From NCBI GenBank assembly GCA_947458875.1, contig CANGZD010000001.1:161498-225497 (forward strand): 64,000 bases of DNA, read 5' to 3'. Both the position numbers and the translations under genes were made by a program. Source of the DNA: Sphingobacteriaceae bacterium (GTDB lineage: Bacteria; Bacteroidota; Bacteroidia; Sphingobacteriales; Sphingobacteriaceae). The notes under the pieces were generated by a model. It had not been told where the DNA came from. It saw only the letters and a program-made list of their open reading frames with translations, and did not search any database. Numbering within the stretch: the stretch's first letter is position 1; every line of letters starts with the position of its first letter. Shown piece by piece: positions 1 through 8,774 of this stretch.

Positions 1-46
1 CATTGCCGTTTCTTTGTTGTTATTTCCTTACATTTGGCGAGACTAA
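1..46 (+). CDS. C-terminal end of upstream CDS, likely CcmB heme exporter subunit (partial)
   Basis: Frame from base 2 reads ...IAVSLLLFPYIWRD* and ends 11 bp before ccmC; hydrophobic tail and ccm context. Confidence 0.5.
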   Translation, partial: IAVSLLLFPYIWRD

Positions 47-57
47 TTGCTTGAGCT

Positions 58-714
58 ATGCGTAGAAACTGGTGGAAAATTTTAGCTTCATTGCTCTTAA
101 TTTATTCCATAATTGCCGGCTTATTGTTGGAAGTACCCCGACTTCCAATTTTACATGAGACCATCCGTAATTTATACTTTCATGTGCCCATGTGGTTCAC
201 CATGATTATTCTTTACCTCATCTCGGTAATTTACAGCATCAAGTATTTGGCCTCGGGTGACGAAAAACACGATTTACTCGCTGTTGAAATGGTCAATACC
301 GGAATTATTTTTGGTTTCTTGGGCTTAGCAACCGGTATGATATGGGCTAATTATACTTGGGGAGCGCCCTGGCCAAACGATCCTAAATTGAATAGTGCAG
401 CGATTTCTACCCTCATGTATTTGGCTTATGTGGTTTTGAGAGGAGCCTTGGATGAAGAGCAAAAAAGAGCCCGAATTTCGGCTGTTTATAATATTTTTTC
501 TTTTCCGGTGATGATTGTATTATTGTTCATTTTGCCAAGAATGACCGATTCTTTACATCCTGGGAACGGTGGCAATCCGGGTTTTAATTCTTATGATTTG
601 GATAGCGGCATGCGCCTGGTATTTTACCCCGCTGTATTGGCGTGGATTTTAGTAGGCGTATGGATCGCCAACCTGAAATACCGTTTACGTTTAATTGAAA
701 ACAATTCAAAATGA
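58..714 (+). CDS. ccmC: Cytochrome c biogenesis protein CcmC/CcsA family
   Basis: Multi-TM protein with a WGAPWPNDPK-type tryptophan-rich motif and conserved His; ccm context. Confidence 0.85.
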   Translation: MRRNWWKILASLLLIYSIIAGLLLEVPRLPILHETIRNLYFHVPMWFTMIILYLISVIYSIKYLASGDEKHDLLAVEMVNTGIIFGFLGLATGMIWANYTWGAPWPNDPKLNSAAISTLMYLAYVVLRGALDEEQKRARISAVYNIFSFPVMIVLLFILPRMTDSLHPGNGGNPGFNSYDLDSGMRLVFYPAVLAWILVGVWIANLKYRLRLIENNSK

Positions 715-935
715 TGAAAAGACTGTTCTTTTTTTTGTGTGCTCTGCTATCTGTTTTTAGAGTACCGGCCCAGGTAACAAGCGATGTCGCGATTGCAGAT
801 GGCCTTAGGTCATCTGGAATGATCTATGTAGTCGTTGGGGTGATGGTAATAATTTTTATTGGATTATTGTTTTATCTCTATTCAATGGATAAAAGAATCA
901 GTAAAATTGAAAAGATAAAATCTAGCAAAAACTGA
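711..935 (+). CDS. CcmD family small membrane protein
   Basis: 74 aa, one TM (MIYVVVGVMVIIFIGLLFYLYSMD), 4-bp overlap with ccmC. Confidence 0.65.
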   Translation: MMKRLFFFLCALLSVFRVPAQVTSDVAIADGLRSSGMIYVVVGVMVIIFIGLLFYLYSMDKRISKIEKIKSSKN

Positions 936-977
936 TTTTAATTTGATTTATTCATCGATTTAATTTAAAAATCAAGC

Positions 978-992
978 GTGTAAGCTTTACAC
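978..992. promoter_or_regulatory. Palindromic operator-like site GTGTAA-GCT-TTACAC upstream of gdh
   Basis: Perfect 6-bp dyad with 3-nt centre. Confidence 0.35.
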
Positions 993-1086
993 TTAGTAAT
1001 TTTTTATTTGCAGGTATGGGTTTTTTTCACTCAAATTTGCGCCAAATATCTAAACCTAAGCGTTTAATAAAACTAAAATTCATTTT

Positions 1087-2523
1087 ATGGCTAATTCAAA
1101 AGTAGCAGCACATCAGGAACTGAGTTTTTTTGGAGATGTGTGTGAGTTTTTTGATCATGCAGCACAGTTCACTAACCACGATGCTGGCTTGTTAGATCAA
1201 ATCAAATCTTGTAACAGTGTATACCGTTTCCGTTTTCCAATTAGAAAAGGGAATGGGGTAGAAGTAATAGATGCATGGAGAGTGGAGCACTCTCATCACA
1301 AGTCGCCCACCAAGGGTGGTATTCGCTATAGCGATATGGTGAACGAAGACGAAGTGATGGCTTTGGCCGCATTGATGACTTATAAATGTGCCATCGTAAA
1401 CGTGCCTTTCGGAGGTGCAAAGGGTGGTATCAAAATCAATCCTAAAGACTATACCGTGGCCGAGCTCGAAAATATCACTCGTCGTTATACGGTAGAACTG
1501 GCAAAAAAGAACTTTATTGGTCCTGCCATCGACGTTCCTGCACCTGATTACGGTTCGGGTGAACGCGAAATGAGTTGGATTGCCGATACTTACCAAACCA
1601 TGAACCCCGGACAGTTAGATGCCTTGGGTTGCGTAACCGGAAAGCCGCTCGCTTTACATGGTATTGCCGGTCGTCGCGAAGCAACCGGTCGCGGAGTAGC
1701 CATTGCTGTTCGTGAATGTGTTTCCGTTGCTGAAGACATGAAAGCACTTGGTCTGACTCCAGGATTACAAGGTAAACATGTAATCGTTCAGGGTTTGGGT
1801 AATGTGGGTTACCACTCTGCTAAGTTCCTGGCTGAATATGGTGCAATCATAGTTGGTTTGTGTGAATACGAAGGTGCCGTTTACAATGAAAACGGTTTAG
1901 ACCTCGATGAAGTATTTAACCACCGTAAAGCTACCGGCTCAATTCTGGGCTTTAAAGGTGCTCAAAAAGAATTCAAAAATTCATCAGAAGGATTAGAGCA
2001 GCCATGCGATATTTTGGTTCCTGCTGCTTTGGAGAATGTAATCACCGAAGAAAATATTAACCGTATTCAAGCAAAAGTAATTGCTGAAGGAGCAAACGGT
2101 CCTACCACTCCGGGTGCCGAAGCATTATTCGTGAAAAAAGGCGGTATCATTATTCCCGATATGTATTGCAATGCAGGTGGGGTAACGGTTTCTTATTTTG
2201 AATGGTTGAAAAATCTTTCGCACGTAGCATTTGGCCGTATGGACAAGCGTTACGAAGAAACGGCCAACCAAAACCTGGTAAATATGGTAGAAGCAACTAC
2301 TGGCGTAAAACTTAGTCCAGAGCAACGCAGTGTGATTGTAAAAGGAGCTACTGAATTAGAATTGGTAAACTCCGGATTGGAAGATACCATGATCCGTTCT
2401 TACCACGAGATTCGTGATGTAAAAATGGCTAATCCGAAAATTGAAACCCTGCGTATTGCGGCATTCGTGAACGCCATTGATAAGATCGCAGTATCTTACT
2501 CAAACATGGGAATTTGGCCTTAA
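1087..2523 (+). CDS. Glu/Leu/Phe/Val dehydrogenase (glutamate dehydrogenase)
   Basis: Motifs [64 protein letters not shown]. Confidence 0.95.
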   Translation: MANSKVAAHQELSFFGDVCEFFDHAAQFTNHDAGLLDQIKSCNSVYRFRFPIRKGNGVEVIDAWRVEHSHHKSPTKGGIRYSDMVNEDEVMALAALMTYKCAIVNVPFGGAKGGIKINPKDYTVAELENITRRYTVELAKKNFIGPAIDVPAPDYGSGEREMSWIADTYQTMNPGQLDALGCVTGKPLALHGIAGRREATGRGVAIAVRECVSVAEDMKALGLTPGLQGKHVIVQGLGNVGYHSAKFLAEYGAIIVGLCEYEGAVYNENGLDLDEVFNHRKATGSILGFKGAQKEFKNSSEGLEQPCDILVPAALENVITEENINRIQAKVIAEGANGPTTPGAEALFVKKGGIIIPDMYCNAGGVTVSYFEWLKNLSHVAFGRMDKRYEETANQNLVNMVEATTGVKLSPEQRSVIVKGATELELVNSGLEDTMIRSYHEIRDVKMANPKIETLRIAAFVNAIDKIAVSYSNMGIWP

Positions 2524-2544
2524 TTTGTTGTTGAATTAACCAAG

Positions 2545-2580
2545 AAAAAGGGGTGCTGGCCAGTTCAGCATCCCTTTTTT
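2545..2580 (+). terminator. Intrinsic terminator after gdh
   Basis: GGGGTGCTGGCCAGTTCAGCATCCC hairpin followed by T-tract. Confidence 0.75.
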
Positions 2581-2619
2581 ATTTATTGATGTTATGATGA
2601 CAAAAAACATCAATAAATA
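2580..2619. repeat. 14-bp perfect inverted repeat TATTTATTGATGTT-N12-AACATCAATAAATA
   Basis: Exact complementarity of both arms read from sequence. Confidence 0.8.
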
Positions 2620-2653
2620 TCTCAATTCGTAATGCCTTAAAATGGATAATACG

Positions 2654-2661
2654 TACTTTTG
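2654..2661 (+). promoter_or_regulatory. Bacteroidota -7 box TACTTTTG upstream of ccmE
   Basis: Matches TAnnTTTG, 23 nt before ATG at 2685. Confidence 0.5.
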
Positions 2662-2684
2662 TGCAGATAAAAAGCAGGTTACAA

Positions 2685-3083
2685 ATGAAGAAAAGTTCCA
2701 TCATCGGTCTGATCATTATTGCAGTTTCCATTGGCGTAATTATCAGCGTTTATGCAGACTCGAGTACTTACGGTGATTTTGATGATGCTAAAGCATCTGA
2801 AACAGAGTGTTATGTATCAGGTAATCTGGATTTGCAAAAATCGATGGTCTACAATCCTCAGGTAGACGCCAATTATTTTTCTTTTTACATGAAGGACAAA
2901 GGCGGCAAGGTTTGTAAGGTGGTTTTTTTCGGAACCAAACCTCAGGATTTTGAGAAGTCTGAAAACATTGTACTCACCGGCAAAATGGTGGGAGATGAGT
3001 TTCATGCCTCAAAAATGCTGATGAAATGTCCTTCAAAATACAACAAAGATCAGGTAGAGGTGAAATCCACGTCGGCCACTTAA
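2685..3083 (+). CDS. ccmE: Cytochrome c maturation protein CcmE (CxxxY variant)
   Basis: N-terminal TM, small OB-like domain, VLTGKMVGDEFHASKMLMKCPSKY C-terminus; ORF track extends to 2661 but ATG 2685 (MKKSSIIGL) is the likelier start. Confidence 0.8.
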   Translation: MKKSSIIGLIIIAVSIGVIISVYADSSTYGDFDDAKASETECYVSGNLDLQKSMVYNPQVDANYFSFYMKDKGGKVCKVVFFGTKPQDFEKSENIVLTGKMVGDEFHASKMLMKCPSKYNKDQVEVKSTSAT

Positions 3084-3095
3084 TCAAGCACAAAC

Positions 3096-5540
3096 ATGGA
3101 TACGGTATTTATTGGCGAGCAGCTCCTACCCGGCAAACTGGGTCAGTTTTTTGTAGTACTTTCATTCGGAACTGCTTTACTTGCCACCCTGGCCTATTAT
3201 TTTGATAGCATCAGAGATCAAACAGATGGTTCATGGCGCAAAATTGCCCGTTTTGCTTTTGCCTTGAATTTCTTGGCGGTCATCGGGATAGGAAGCAGCT
3301 TATTTTACATCATTTATAATCACCTTTTTGAATACCATTACGCATGGGCCCATTCTTCGCGTTCCTTGCCGGTTTATTACATCATTTCCAGTTTTTGGGA
3401 AGGGCAGGAAGGTAGTTTTTGGCTGTGGACTTTCTGGCAGTCGATTTTAGGTTTAGTGTTACTGTTTAGGGCCAAGAGTTGGGAAAGTCCGGTAATGACC
3501 GTGGTGATGCTTTCTCAGGTATTTTTGGCCTCCATGTTATTAGGTGTTGAGATTTTGGGCATCAGGGTGGGTAGCTCTCCTTTTATCTTATTGAGAGAAG
3601 CCATGGATGCGCCGGTTTTCTCGAGACCCGATTACCTGAGTTTAATAGCCGACGGTAATGGCTTAAATCCTTTGTTGCAAAATTATTGGATGGTCATCCA
3701 TCCGCCCACCCTTTTCATGGGCTTTGCCGCCATGATCATCCCATTTGCATTTGCAATTGCCGGCTTGTGGCAAAAACGTTACGAAGATTGGATCAAAGTT
3801 GCCCTGCCTTGGTCACTGTTTGCGGTCATGGTACTGGGAGCGGGTATCATTATGGGCTCTTTCTGGGCATACGAAGCCTTAAACTTTGGCGGTTTTTGGG
3901 CTTGGGATCCGGTTGAGAATGCATCTTTAATCCCTTGGTTAACACTCATTGCAGCTGTGCACGTGATGCTGGCTTATAAAAATAGCGGTCAGGCTTATTT
4001 TACTTCTGTTTTTCTGGCACTCATCAGTTTTGTGTTGGTGCTCTATGCTTCCTTCCTTACCCGCAGTGGTATTTTAGGTGAGGCCTCTGTGCACTCATTT
4101 ACAGATTTAGGTATGTTTTGGCAGTTGTATCTTTACATTGCCGCTTTCAAGCTCATCGCCATCGGTTTGATTTGGGCTCGTTGGAAATCATTGCCTTTTT
4201 CTAAAAAAGAAGAAGAAACGTACTCAAGAGAATTTTGGTTGTTCATTGGAGCCATCATTTTAGTATTGGCATGTTTACAAATCTTGGCTACCACTTCTAT
4301 CCCAGTATTCAATCGGATTTTTGGTACCGAGATTGCACCTCCAACCGAAGTAGTGGCGCATTACAACAAGTGGCAGATTAATTTCGCCATCATAACGGCC
4401 ATCATTTCTGGTTTTACACAATATCTCAAATACAAAAAATCAGACCCTAAGCAATTCTACCGTCAGGTGCTTAGAGCCTTGCTCATTTCCGTAATCGCCA
4501 CTGCACTTACGGGTTACATATGTGGTATTTACACCAATGTAGGATACATGCTGCTCACCTTTGCAGCGCTTTTCTCAGTGATTGCCAACATGCATATTTT
4601 GTATGAAGCGATCAAAGGCAAATGGAAACTGGCTGGTTCTGCCCTGGCTCACGTGGGATTTGGGCTGTTGTTAATTGGTGCAATGGTGGCTGCAGCTACC
4701 AACAAGGTTATTTCAATTAATACCAGCGGAATTGGTTTTGGGGATGCCTTTGCTAAGGATAACAATCCAAGAGAAAACATCATTCTCTACGAAAACGAAC
4801 CGGTGATCATGGATCAGTATACGGTAACCTACCTTGGCGATTCCACTTCGGGTCCTAACACTTATTATCGTGTCAACTATAAAGTGATCGACCAGAAAAC
4901 TGGTCAAATTACCGAAGAGTTCGATCTGTATCCAAATGCACAACAAAATGCCAAGATGCGTCAGATTATCGCATCGCCCGATACTCGCCATTATTTATGG
5001 AAAGATATTTACACGCATGTAAGTAGTGTGCCTTTAAAAGAAGAAGAAGAGCACGAACCGCATGAAGGCCACACTGACGAAGAAGATTATGGCAAGCCCG
5101 TGGTTTACCAAGTAAAGCCGGGTGATTCTATCCGGGTAAGGGATGCCATTATCCGGGTGAAATCTGTAAACCGTCAAGCCAAGATCCAAAATATTCCGCT
5201 GTCTAAAGGAGATGTCTCGGTAGCTTTAAGTCTGGAAGTGTTTGCTGGGCAAAAGACTTATCAAGTAGAGCCGGCCTTCTTAATCAAAGGAAATAACTCC
5301 TACGATTTTGGTAAAACCATCGATGAATTAGGAATGAAACTTCGCTTTACTAATATTCTTCCAAAAGAAGATAAACTGGAGCTAAGCATCTATCAAAAAC
5401 CAAAAGCGGAGAAAAATTGGATTGTAATGAAGGCGATCATGTTCCCTTACATTAATTTATTTTGGGCGGGTGCCATCATCATGACCATTGGTTTCCTATT
5501 GTCTATATTTAGGAGAAATAAGGAACTTAAAATCACCTAA
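3096..5540 (+). CDS. ccmF: Cytochrome c-type biogenesis protein CcmF/CcsA family heme lyase
   Basis: Multi-TM, WWD-type motif GFWAWDPVENASLIPWL, HPPTLFMG. Confidence 0.9.
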   Translation: MDTVFIGEQLLPGKLGQFFVVLSFGTALLATLAYYFDSIRDQTDGSWRKIARFAFALNFLAVIGIGSSLFYIIYNHLFEYHYAWAHSSRSLPVYYIISSFWEGQEGSFWLWTFWQSILGLVLLFRAKSWESPVMTVVMLSQVFLASMLLGVEILGIRVGSSPFILLREAMDAPVFSRPDYLSLIADGNGLNPLLQNYWMVIHPPTLFMGFAAMIIPFAFAIAGLWQKRYEDWIKVALPWSLFAVMVLGAGIIMGSFWAYEALNFGGFWAWDPVENASLIPWLTLIAAVHVMLAYKNSGQAYFTSVFLALISFVLVLYASFLTRSGILGEASVHSFTDLGMFWQLYLYIAAFKLIAIGLIWARWKSLPFSKKEEETYSREFWLFIGAIILVLACLQILATTSIPVFNRIFGTEIAPPTEVVAHYNKWQINFAIITAIISGFTQYLKYKKSDPKQFYRQVLRALLISVIATALTGYICGIYTNVGYMLLTFAALFSVIANMHILYEAIKGKWKLAGSALAHVGFGLLLIGAMVAAATNKVISINTSGIGFGDAFAKDNNPRENIILYENEPVIMDQYTVTYLGDSTSGPNTYYRVNYKVIDQKTGQITEEFDLYPNAQQNAKMRQIIASPDTRHYLWKDIYTHVSSVPLKEEEEHEPHEGHTDEEDYGKPVVYQVKPGDSIRVRDAIIRVKSVNRQAKIQNIPLSKGDVSVALSLEVFAGQKTYQVEPAFLIKGNNSYDFGKTIDELGMKLRFTNILPKEDKLELSIYQKPKAEKNWIVMKAIMFPYINLFWAGAIIMTIGFLLSIFRRNKELKIT

Positions 5541-6303
5541 AATGAACATCATCCTGCTGGGCAGCGGTCGAGTGGCCACACAATTGGGCCAGGCTTTGCA
5601 TAAAGCAGGAGCGTCGTTTCTACAGGTTTATAGCCGTACTCAAGATCATGCTGCGAAATTGGCCGCAAAACTTAATTGCGAATCGATCAGTGATAGTTCA
5701 AAACTCAGACTCGATGCCGATCTTTACATCCTATCTGTAACGGACGATGCCTTGCCTGCACTGGCTCAGCAACTGTCACTTAAAGATCGATTAGTGGTGC
5801 ACACATCCGGGTCTACTCCCATGTCTGTACTTGAACCTGCATCCAATAAAATCGGGGTTTTTTATCCCTTGCAAACCTTTTCGCATGAAAAGGAAGTTGA
5901 TTTTAGTGTAATACCTTTAATCATTGAGTCTAATAATCCTGAATCATTAATTTTATTGAAAGATTTTGCAGCTAAGCTAAGTACCAAAGTTCTGGAATTA
6001 GATTCCGCTCAAAGATTGATTTTACATGTGGCTGCCGTTTTCGCCTGTAATTTCAGTAATCACATGTATGCCATTGCACAAGAGCTTTTGGCAACCAGAC
6101 AATTGGATTTTGACCTGATCAGACCCTTGATTGCTGAAACCGCAGCCAAGGTACATTTCAATTTGCCCATTGAGGTGCAAACAGGCCCTGCCATCCGAAA
6201 TGATAAGCTGACCATTCAGAAGCACCTCGATTCGCTCAAAGATCAGCCCCAACTGCAAGAAATCTACCGTTTGCTCAGTCAGAGCATAGTCAATTTACGA
6301 TAG
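5541..6303 (+). CDS. Rossmann-like/DUF2520 domain oxidoreductase-like protein
   Basis: MNIILLGSGRVATQLGQALHKAG Rossmann start, VHTSGSTPMSVLEP, GVFYPLQTFS; start set at ATG 5541. Confidence 0.8.
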
Positions 6304-6329
6304 TATTCCACAGGCACGCCTAATTTTTT

Positions 6330-6337
6330 TAATTTTG
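6330..6337 (+). promoter_or_regulatory. -7 box TAATTTTG before ferredoxin
   Basis: TAnnTTTG match ending 7 nt before ATG 6345. Confidence 0.5.
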
Positions 6338-6344
6338 CGCTGCG

Positions 6345-6677
6345 ATGAATATTTTCAAGATCAAGATCAATTTTGAAGAAGCCGATAAGTCTCCTGTAGT
6401 ATTAGATATTGCCAAAGGCGAGTCAGTGCTGGACGTGTGCATGGATAACGGCATTGAGCTACAACACAATTGCGGCGGGGTTTGTGGATGCAGTACCTGC
6501 CACATTTATGTAAACCAGGGCATGGATCATTTACAGGAAATTTCAGATAAAGAAGAAGATTTTATAGATAGAGCCGTTAATCCACGTATCAATTCCCGCT
6601 TGGGTTGCCAATGCGTAGCAATTGATGGCGATATTGAAGTAACTTTACCAGACCAAAGCCAGTTTTTAGGACATTAA
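6345..6677 (+). CDS. 2Fe-2S ferredoxin
   Basis: CGGVCGCSTCHIYV cysteine cluster and later LGCQC. Confidence 0.9.
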   Translation: MNIFKIKINFEEADKSPVVLDIAKGESVLDVCMDNGIELQHNCGGVCGCSTCHIYVNQGMDHLQEISDKEEDFIDRAVNPRINSRLGCQCVAIDGDIEVTLPDQSQFLGH

Positions 6678-6679
6678 TT

Positions 6680-6922
6680 ATGATTGACGATAAATACGCT
6701 TTACCCATTTATTGGAACGATTACGAAGATATTGCCATGGGTTTGTACGAAAAATTTGGCGATGAGTTTGGAGAACCTAAAATATACCGCATTCGCTTTA
6801 CCGATTTGATGGAGTGGGTACTGAGCCTTCCTTCATTTGCCGGAAAACGCGAAGAATGTAACGAAGGCCACTTGGAGCAAATTCAGTCCGCTTGGGTGTA
6901 CGAATGGCGAGATAACCAATAA
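6680..6922 (+). CDS. iscX: Fe-S assembly protein IscX
   Basis: DYEDIAMGLYEKFGDEFGEPKIYRIRFTDLMEWVLSLPSFAG, typical IscX length. Confidence 0.85.
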   Translation: MIDDKYALPIYWNDYEDIAMGLYEKFGDEFGEPKIYRIRFTDLMEWVLSLPSFAGKREECNEGHLEQIQSAWVYEWRDNQ

Positions 6923-7008
6923 TTCTATTTGGCAATTAGCCGATTTGTCCATTCGGCAATTAGACTATTTTTCATAGTTTTAAGTTTGATAAACCGACAA
7001 ATCCGCAA

Positions 7009-7524
7009 ATGTTAAGTCAACTTTCCCAAATCAGGGCCTTTATTTTCGATGTGGACGGTGTACTCACCGACGGTTTGGTACATGTGACCGAAACCGGAGA
7101 GCAGTTACGCCGATTCAGCATTAAAGATGGCTATGCGCTACAGCTTGCCGTAAAACGAGGTTTTCCGATTGCCATCATTTCAGGTGGCCGTTCCCAAAGC
7201 GTGGTCAGTCGGTTGAAAGGTTTGGGAATTCAAGATATTTATATCGGTGTGGATACCAAGACCGATGCCTTTGAGGAGTTTTTGTTGATTCACGATTTAC
7301 AAGCTGAACAGGTACTCTACATGGGCGATGATATTCCGGATTTTCCAGTGATGAAAAAAGTAGGTTTGCCCACTTGTCCGGCCGATGCTGCCGAAGAGAT
7401 CAAAGCCATATCCAACTATATTTCACCCATAAAAGGTGGTGCCGGCTGTGTTCGCGATGTCATTGAGAAAGTATTGAAAGTTCAGGGTTTATGGCTGGAT
7501 GAACAGCCCTCGGCGAAAGCCTAA
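7009..7524 (+). CDS. KdsC-like HAD phosphatase (3-deoxy-manno-octulosonate-8-phosphatase family)
   Basis: FIFDVDGVLTDG, IISGG, MGDDIPDFPVM motifs. Confidence 0.85.
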   Translation: MLSQLSQIRAFIFDVDGVLTDGLVHVTETGEQLRRFSIKDGYALQLAVKRGFPIAIISGGRSQSVVSRLKGLGIQDIYIGVDTKTDAFEEFLLIHDLQAEQVLYMGDDIPDFPVMKKVGLPTCPADAAEEIKAISNYISPIKGGAGCVRDVIEKVLKVQGLWLDEQPSAKA

Positions 7525-7528
7525 CATC

Positions 7529-8098
7529 ATGTTTTTATTTCCCCCAATCATTTTAGCTTCTAAATCCCCCCGCCGTCAGGAATTGATGAAATTGCTGGGT
7601 CTTGATTTTCGTGTCGTTTTAAAAGAAGTGGATGAGAGTTATCCCGAAAGCCTGAGTCCGGCTGAGGTAGCTTTGTACATCGCCGAAAAAAAGGCCAAAG
7701 CATTTGATGAGGACATTGCAAACGAAATCGTGATCACCGCCGACACCCTGGTTTGTGTAGAAGGACAGATTTTGGGTAAGCCCGAAAATGACGAACATGC
7801 TTTTGAGATCTTGTCGATGCTTTCAGGCCGCAAGCATGAAGTGATGACGGGTGTTTGCCTGCTGAAAGATCACCAGCTCCATTCCTTTGTAGAAACTTCG
7901 GAAGTATACTTTAAAACCCTGAGCCCAGAGCAAATCAAGTCGTATATCGCCACCGGTCAGCCGATGGATAAAGCCGGCGCTTATGGTATTCAGGAGTGGA
8001 TTGGTTTAATCGGTATCGAGCGCATCAATGGTTCCTACACCAATGTGGTGGGCTTGCCTACCCATCGTTTGTATGAAGAATTGTTGAAGTTGATTTAA
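7529..8098 (+). CDS. maf: Maf-family nucleotide pyrophosphatase
   Basis: ILASKSPRRQELMKLLGL, ITADTLV, GKAGAYGIQ-type motif; ATG 7529 preferred. Confidence 0.9.
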   Translation: MFLFPPIILASKSPRRQELMKLLGLDFRVVLKEVDESYPESLSPAEVALYIAEKKAKAFDEDIANEIVITADTLVCVEGQILGKPENDEHAFEILSMLSGRKHEVMTGVCLLKDHQLHSFVETSEVYFKTLSPEQIKSYIATGQPMDKAGAYGIQEWIGLIGIERINGSYTNVVGLPTHRLYEELLKLI

Positions 8099-8772
8099 AC
8101 GCTCAGCAACTGCTCAAAAAATCCCCCAATTTCACGTTTGCGATCAACTAAATGAATCTCCAAAATCCATTCACGTGGGTTCCCTGACTTATCTGGGCCA
8201 AACATATCGGTGAGGTTTTCGGGATGAATATAATTGTCTTTGATTTCTTTTTCCAGACGTTCGTGCGGAAAATGTCCGATGATATGCCCGGCCATGTGTC
8301 CGCCAAACTCCCAGCCGTATTTTTTCGATACGGAAACCACATGTGCATAATAATCGGCTCCCGTTAAGGAAGTCTTACTTGCATAAAATGCTTTGCATTC
8401 CTGCCAAATGGGTTCCAGATCGTTTTTCAGTTTCAGTTTAATCGGATCATTCCCTATTACATAAGTGCGGCCAAAATCTGCTTCCCATTCATCGAAAATG
8501 GGGCCAAAATCCAGAAAAAGGATCTCATCATCCCGTAAGGTTAAATTCGGTGGATTCTCATTGTAGGGAAGGAGCGTGTTCTTACCGGCCCGGATAATAC
8601 GTTTATGCCAGTATTTTTCTATGCCGAACAATTCTTTGGCCAGTTCAAACACCTCATCGTTCAGTTCTTCTTCGGTTTTACCGGCACAAATCAACCCTCG
8701 CTGTTCTAAGCTGTCGAAAAGTTGTAAAGCTTTTTGCTCAGCTTCAATCAGGTTCTGTTTGGTACTGGACAT
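8095..8772 (-). CDS. M24 family metallopeptidase (aminopeptidase P-like)
   Basis: FLDFGPIFDEWEADFGRTYV metal-binding Asp pair, FGGHMAGHIIGHFPHE, ILEIHL. Confidence 0.8.
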   Translation of the reverse strand: MSSTKQNLIEAEQKALQLFDSLEQRGLICAGKTEEELNDEVFELAKELFGIEKYWHKRIIRAGKNTLLPYNENPPNLTLRDDEILFLDFGPIFDEWEADFGRTYVIGNDPIKLKLKNDLEPIWQECKAFYASKTSLTGADYYAHVVSVSKKYGWEFGGHMAGHIIGHFPHERLEKEIKDNYIHPENLTDMFGPDKSGNPREWILEIHLVDRKREIGGFFEQLLSV

Positions 8773-8774
8773 CC

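Noticed and set aside
1192-1747. Minus-strand ORFs of 134 and 77 aa
   Set aside because: Antisense to glutamate dehydrogenase, whose frame is unambiguous
7499-7528. Extended Maf N-terminus (MNSPRRKPNI)
   Set aside because: Overlaps the KdsC-like gene; the ATG at 7529 starts the canonical Maf sequence
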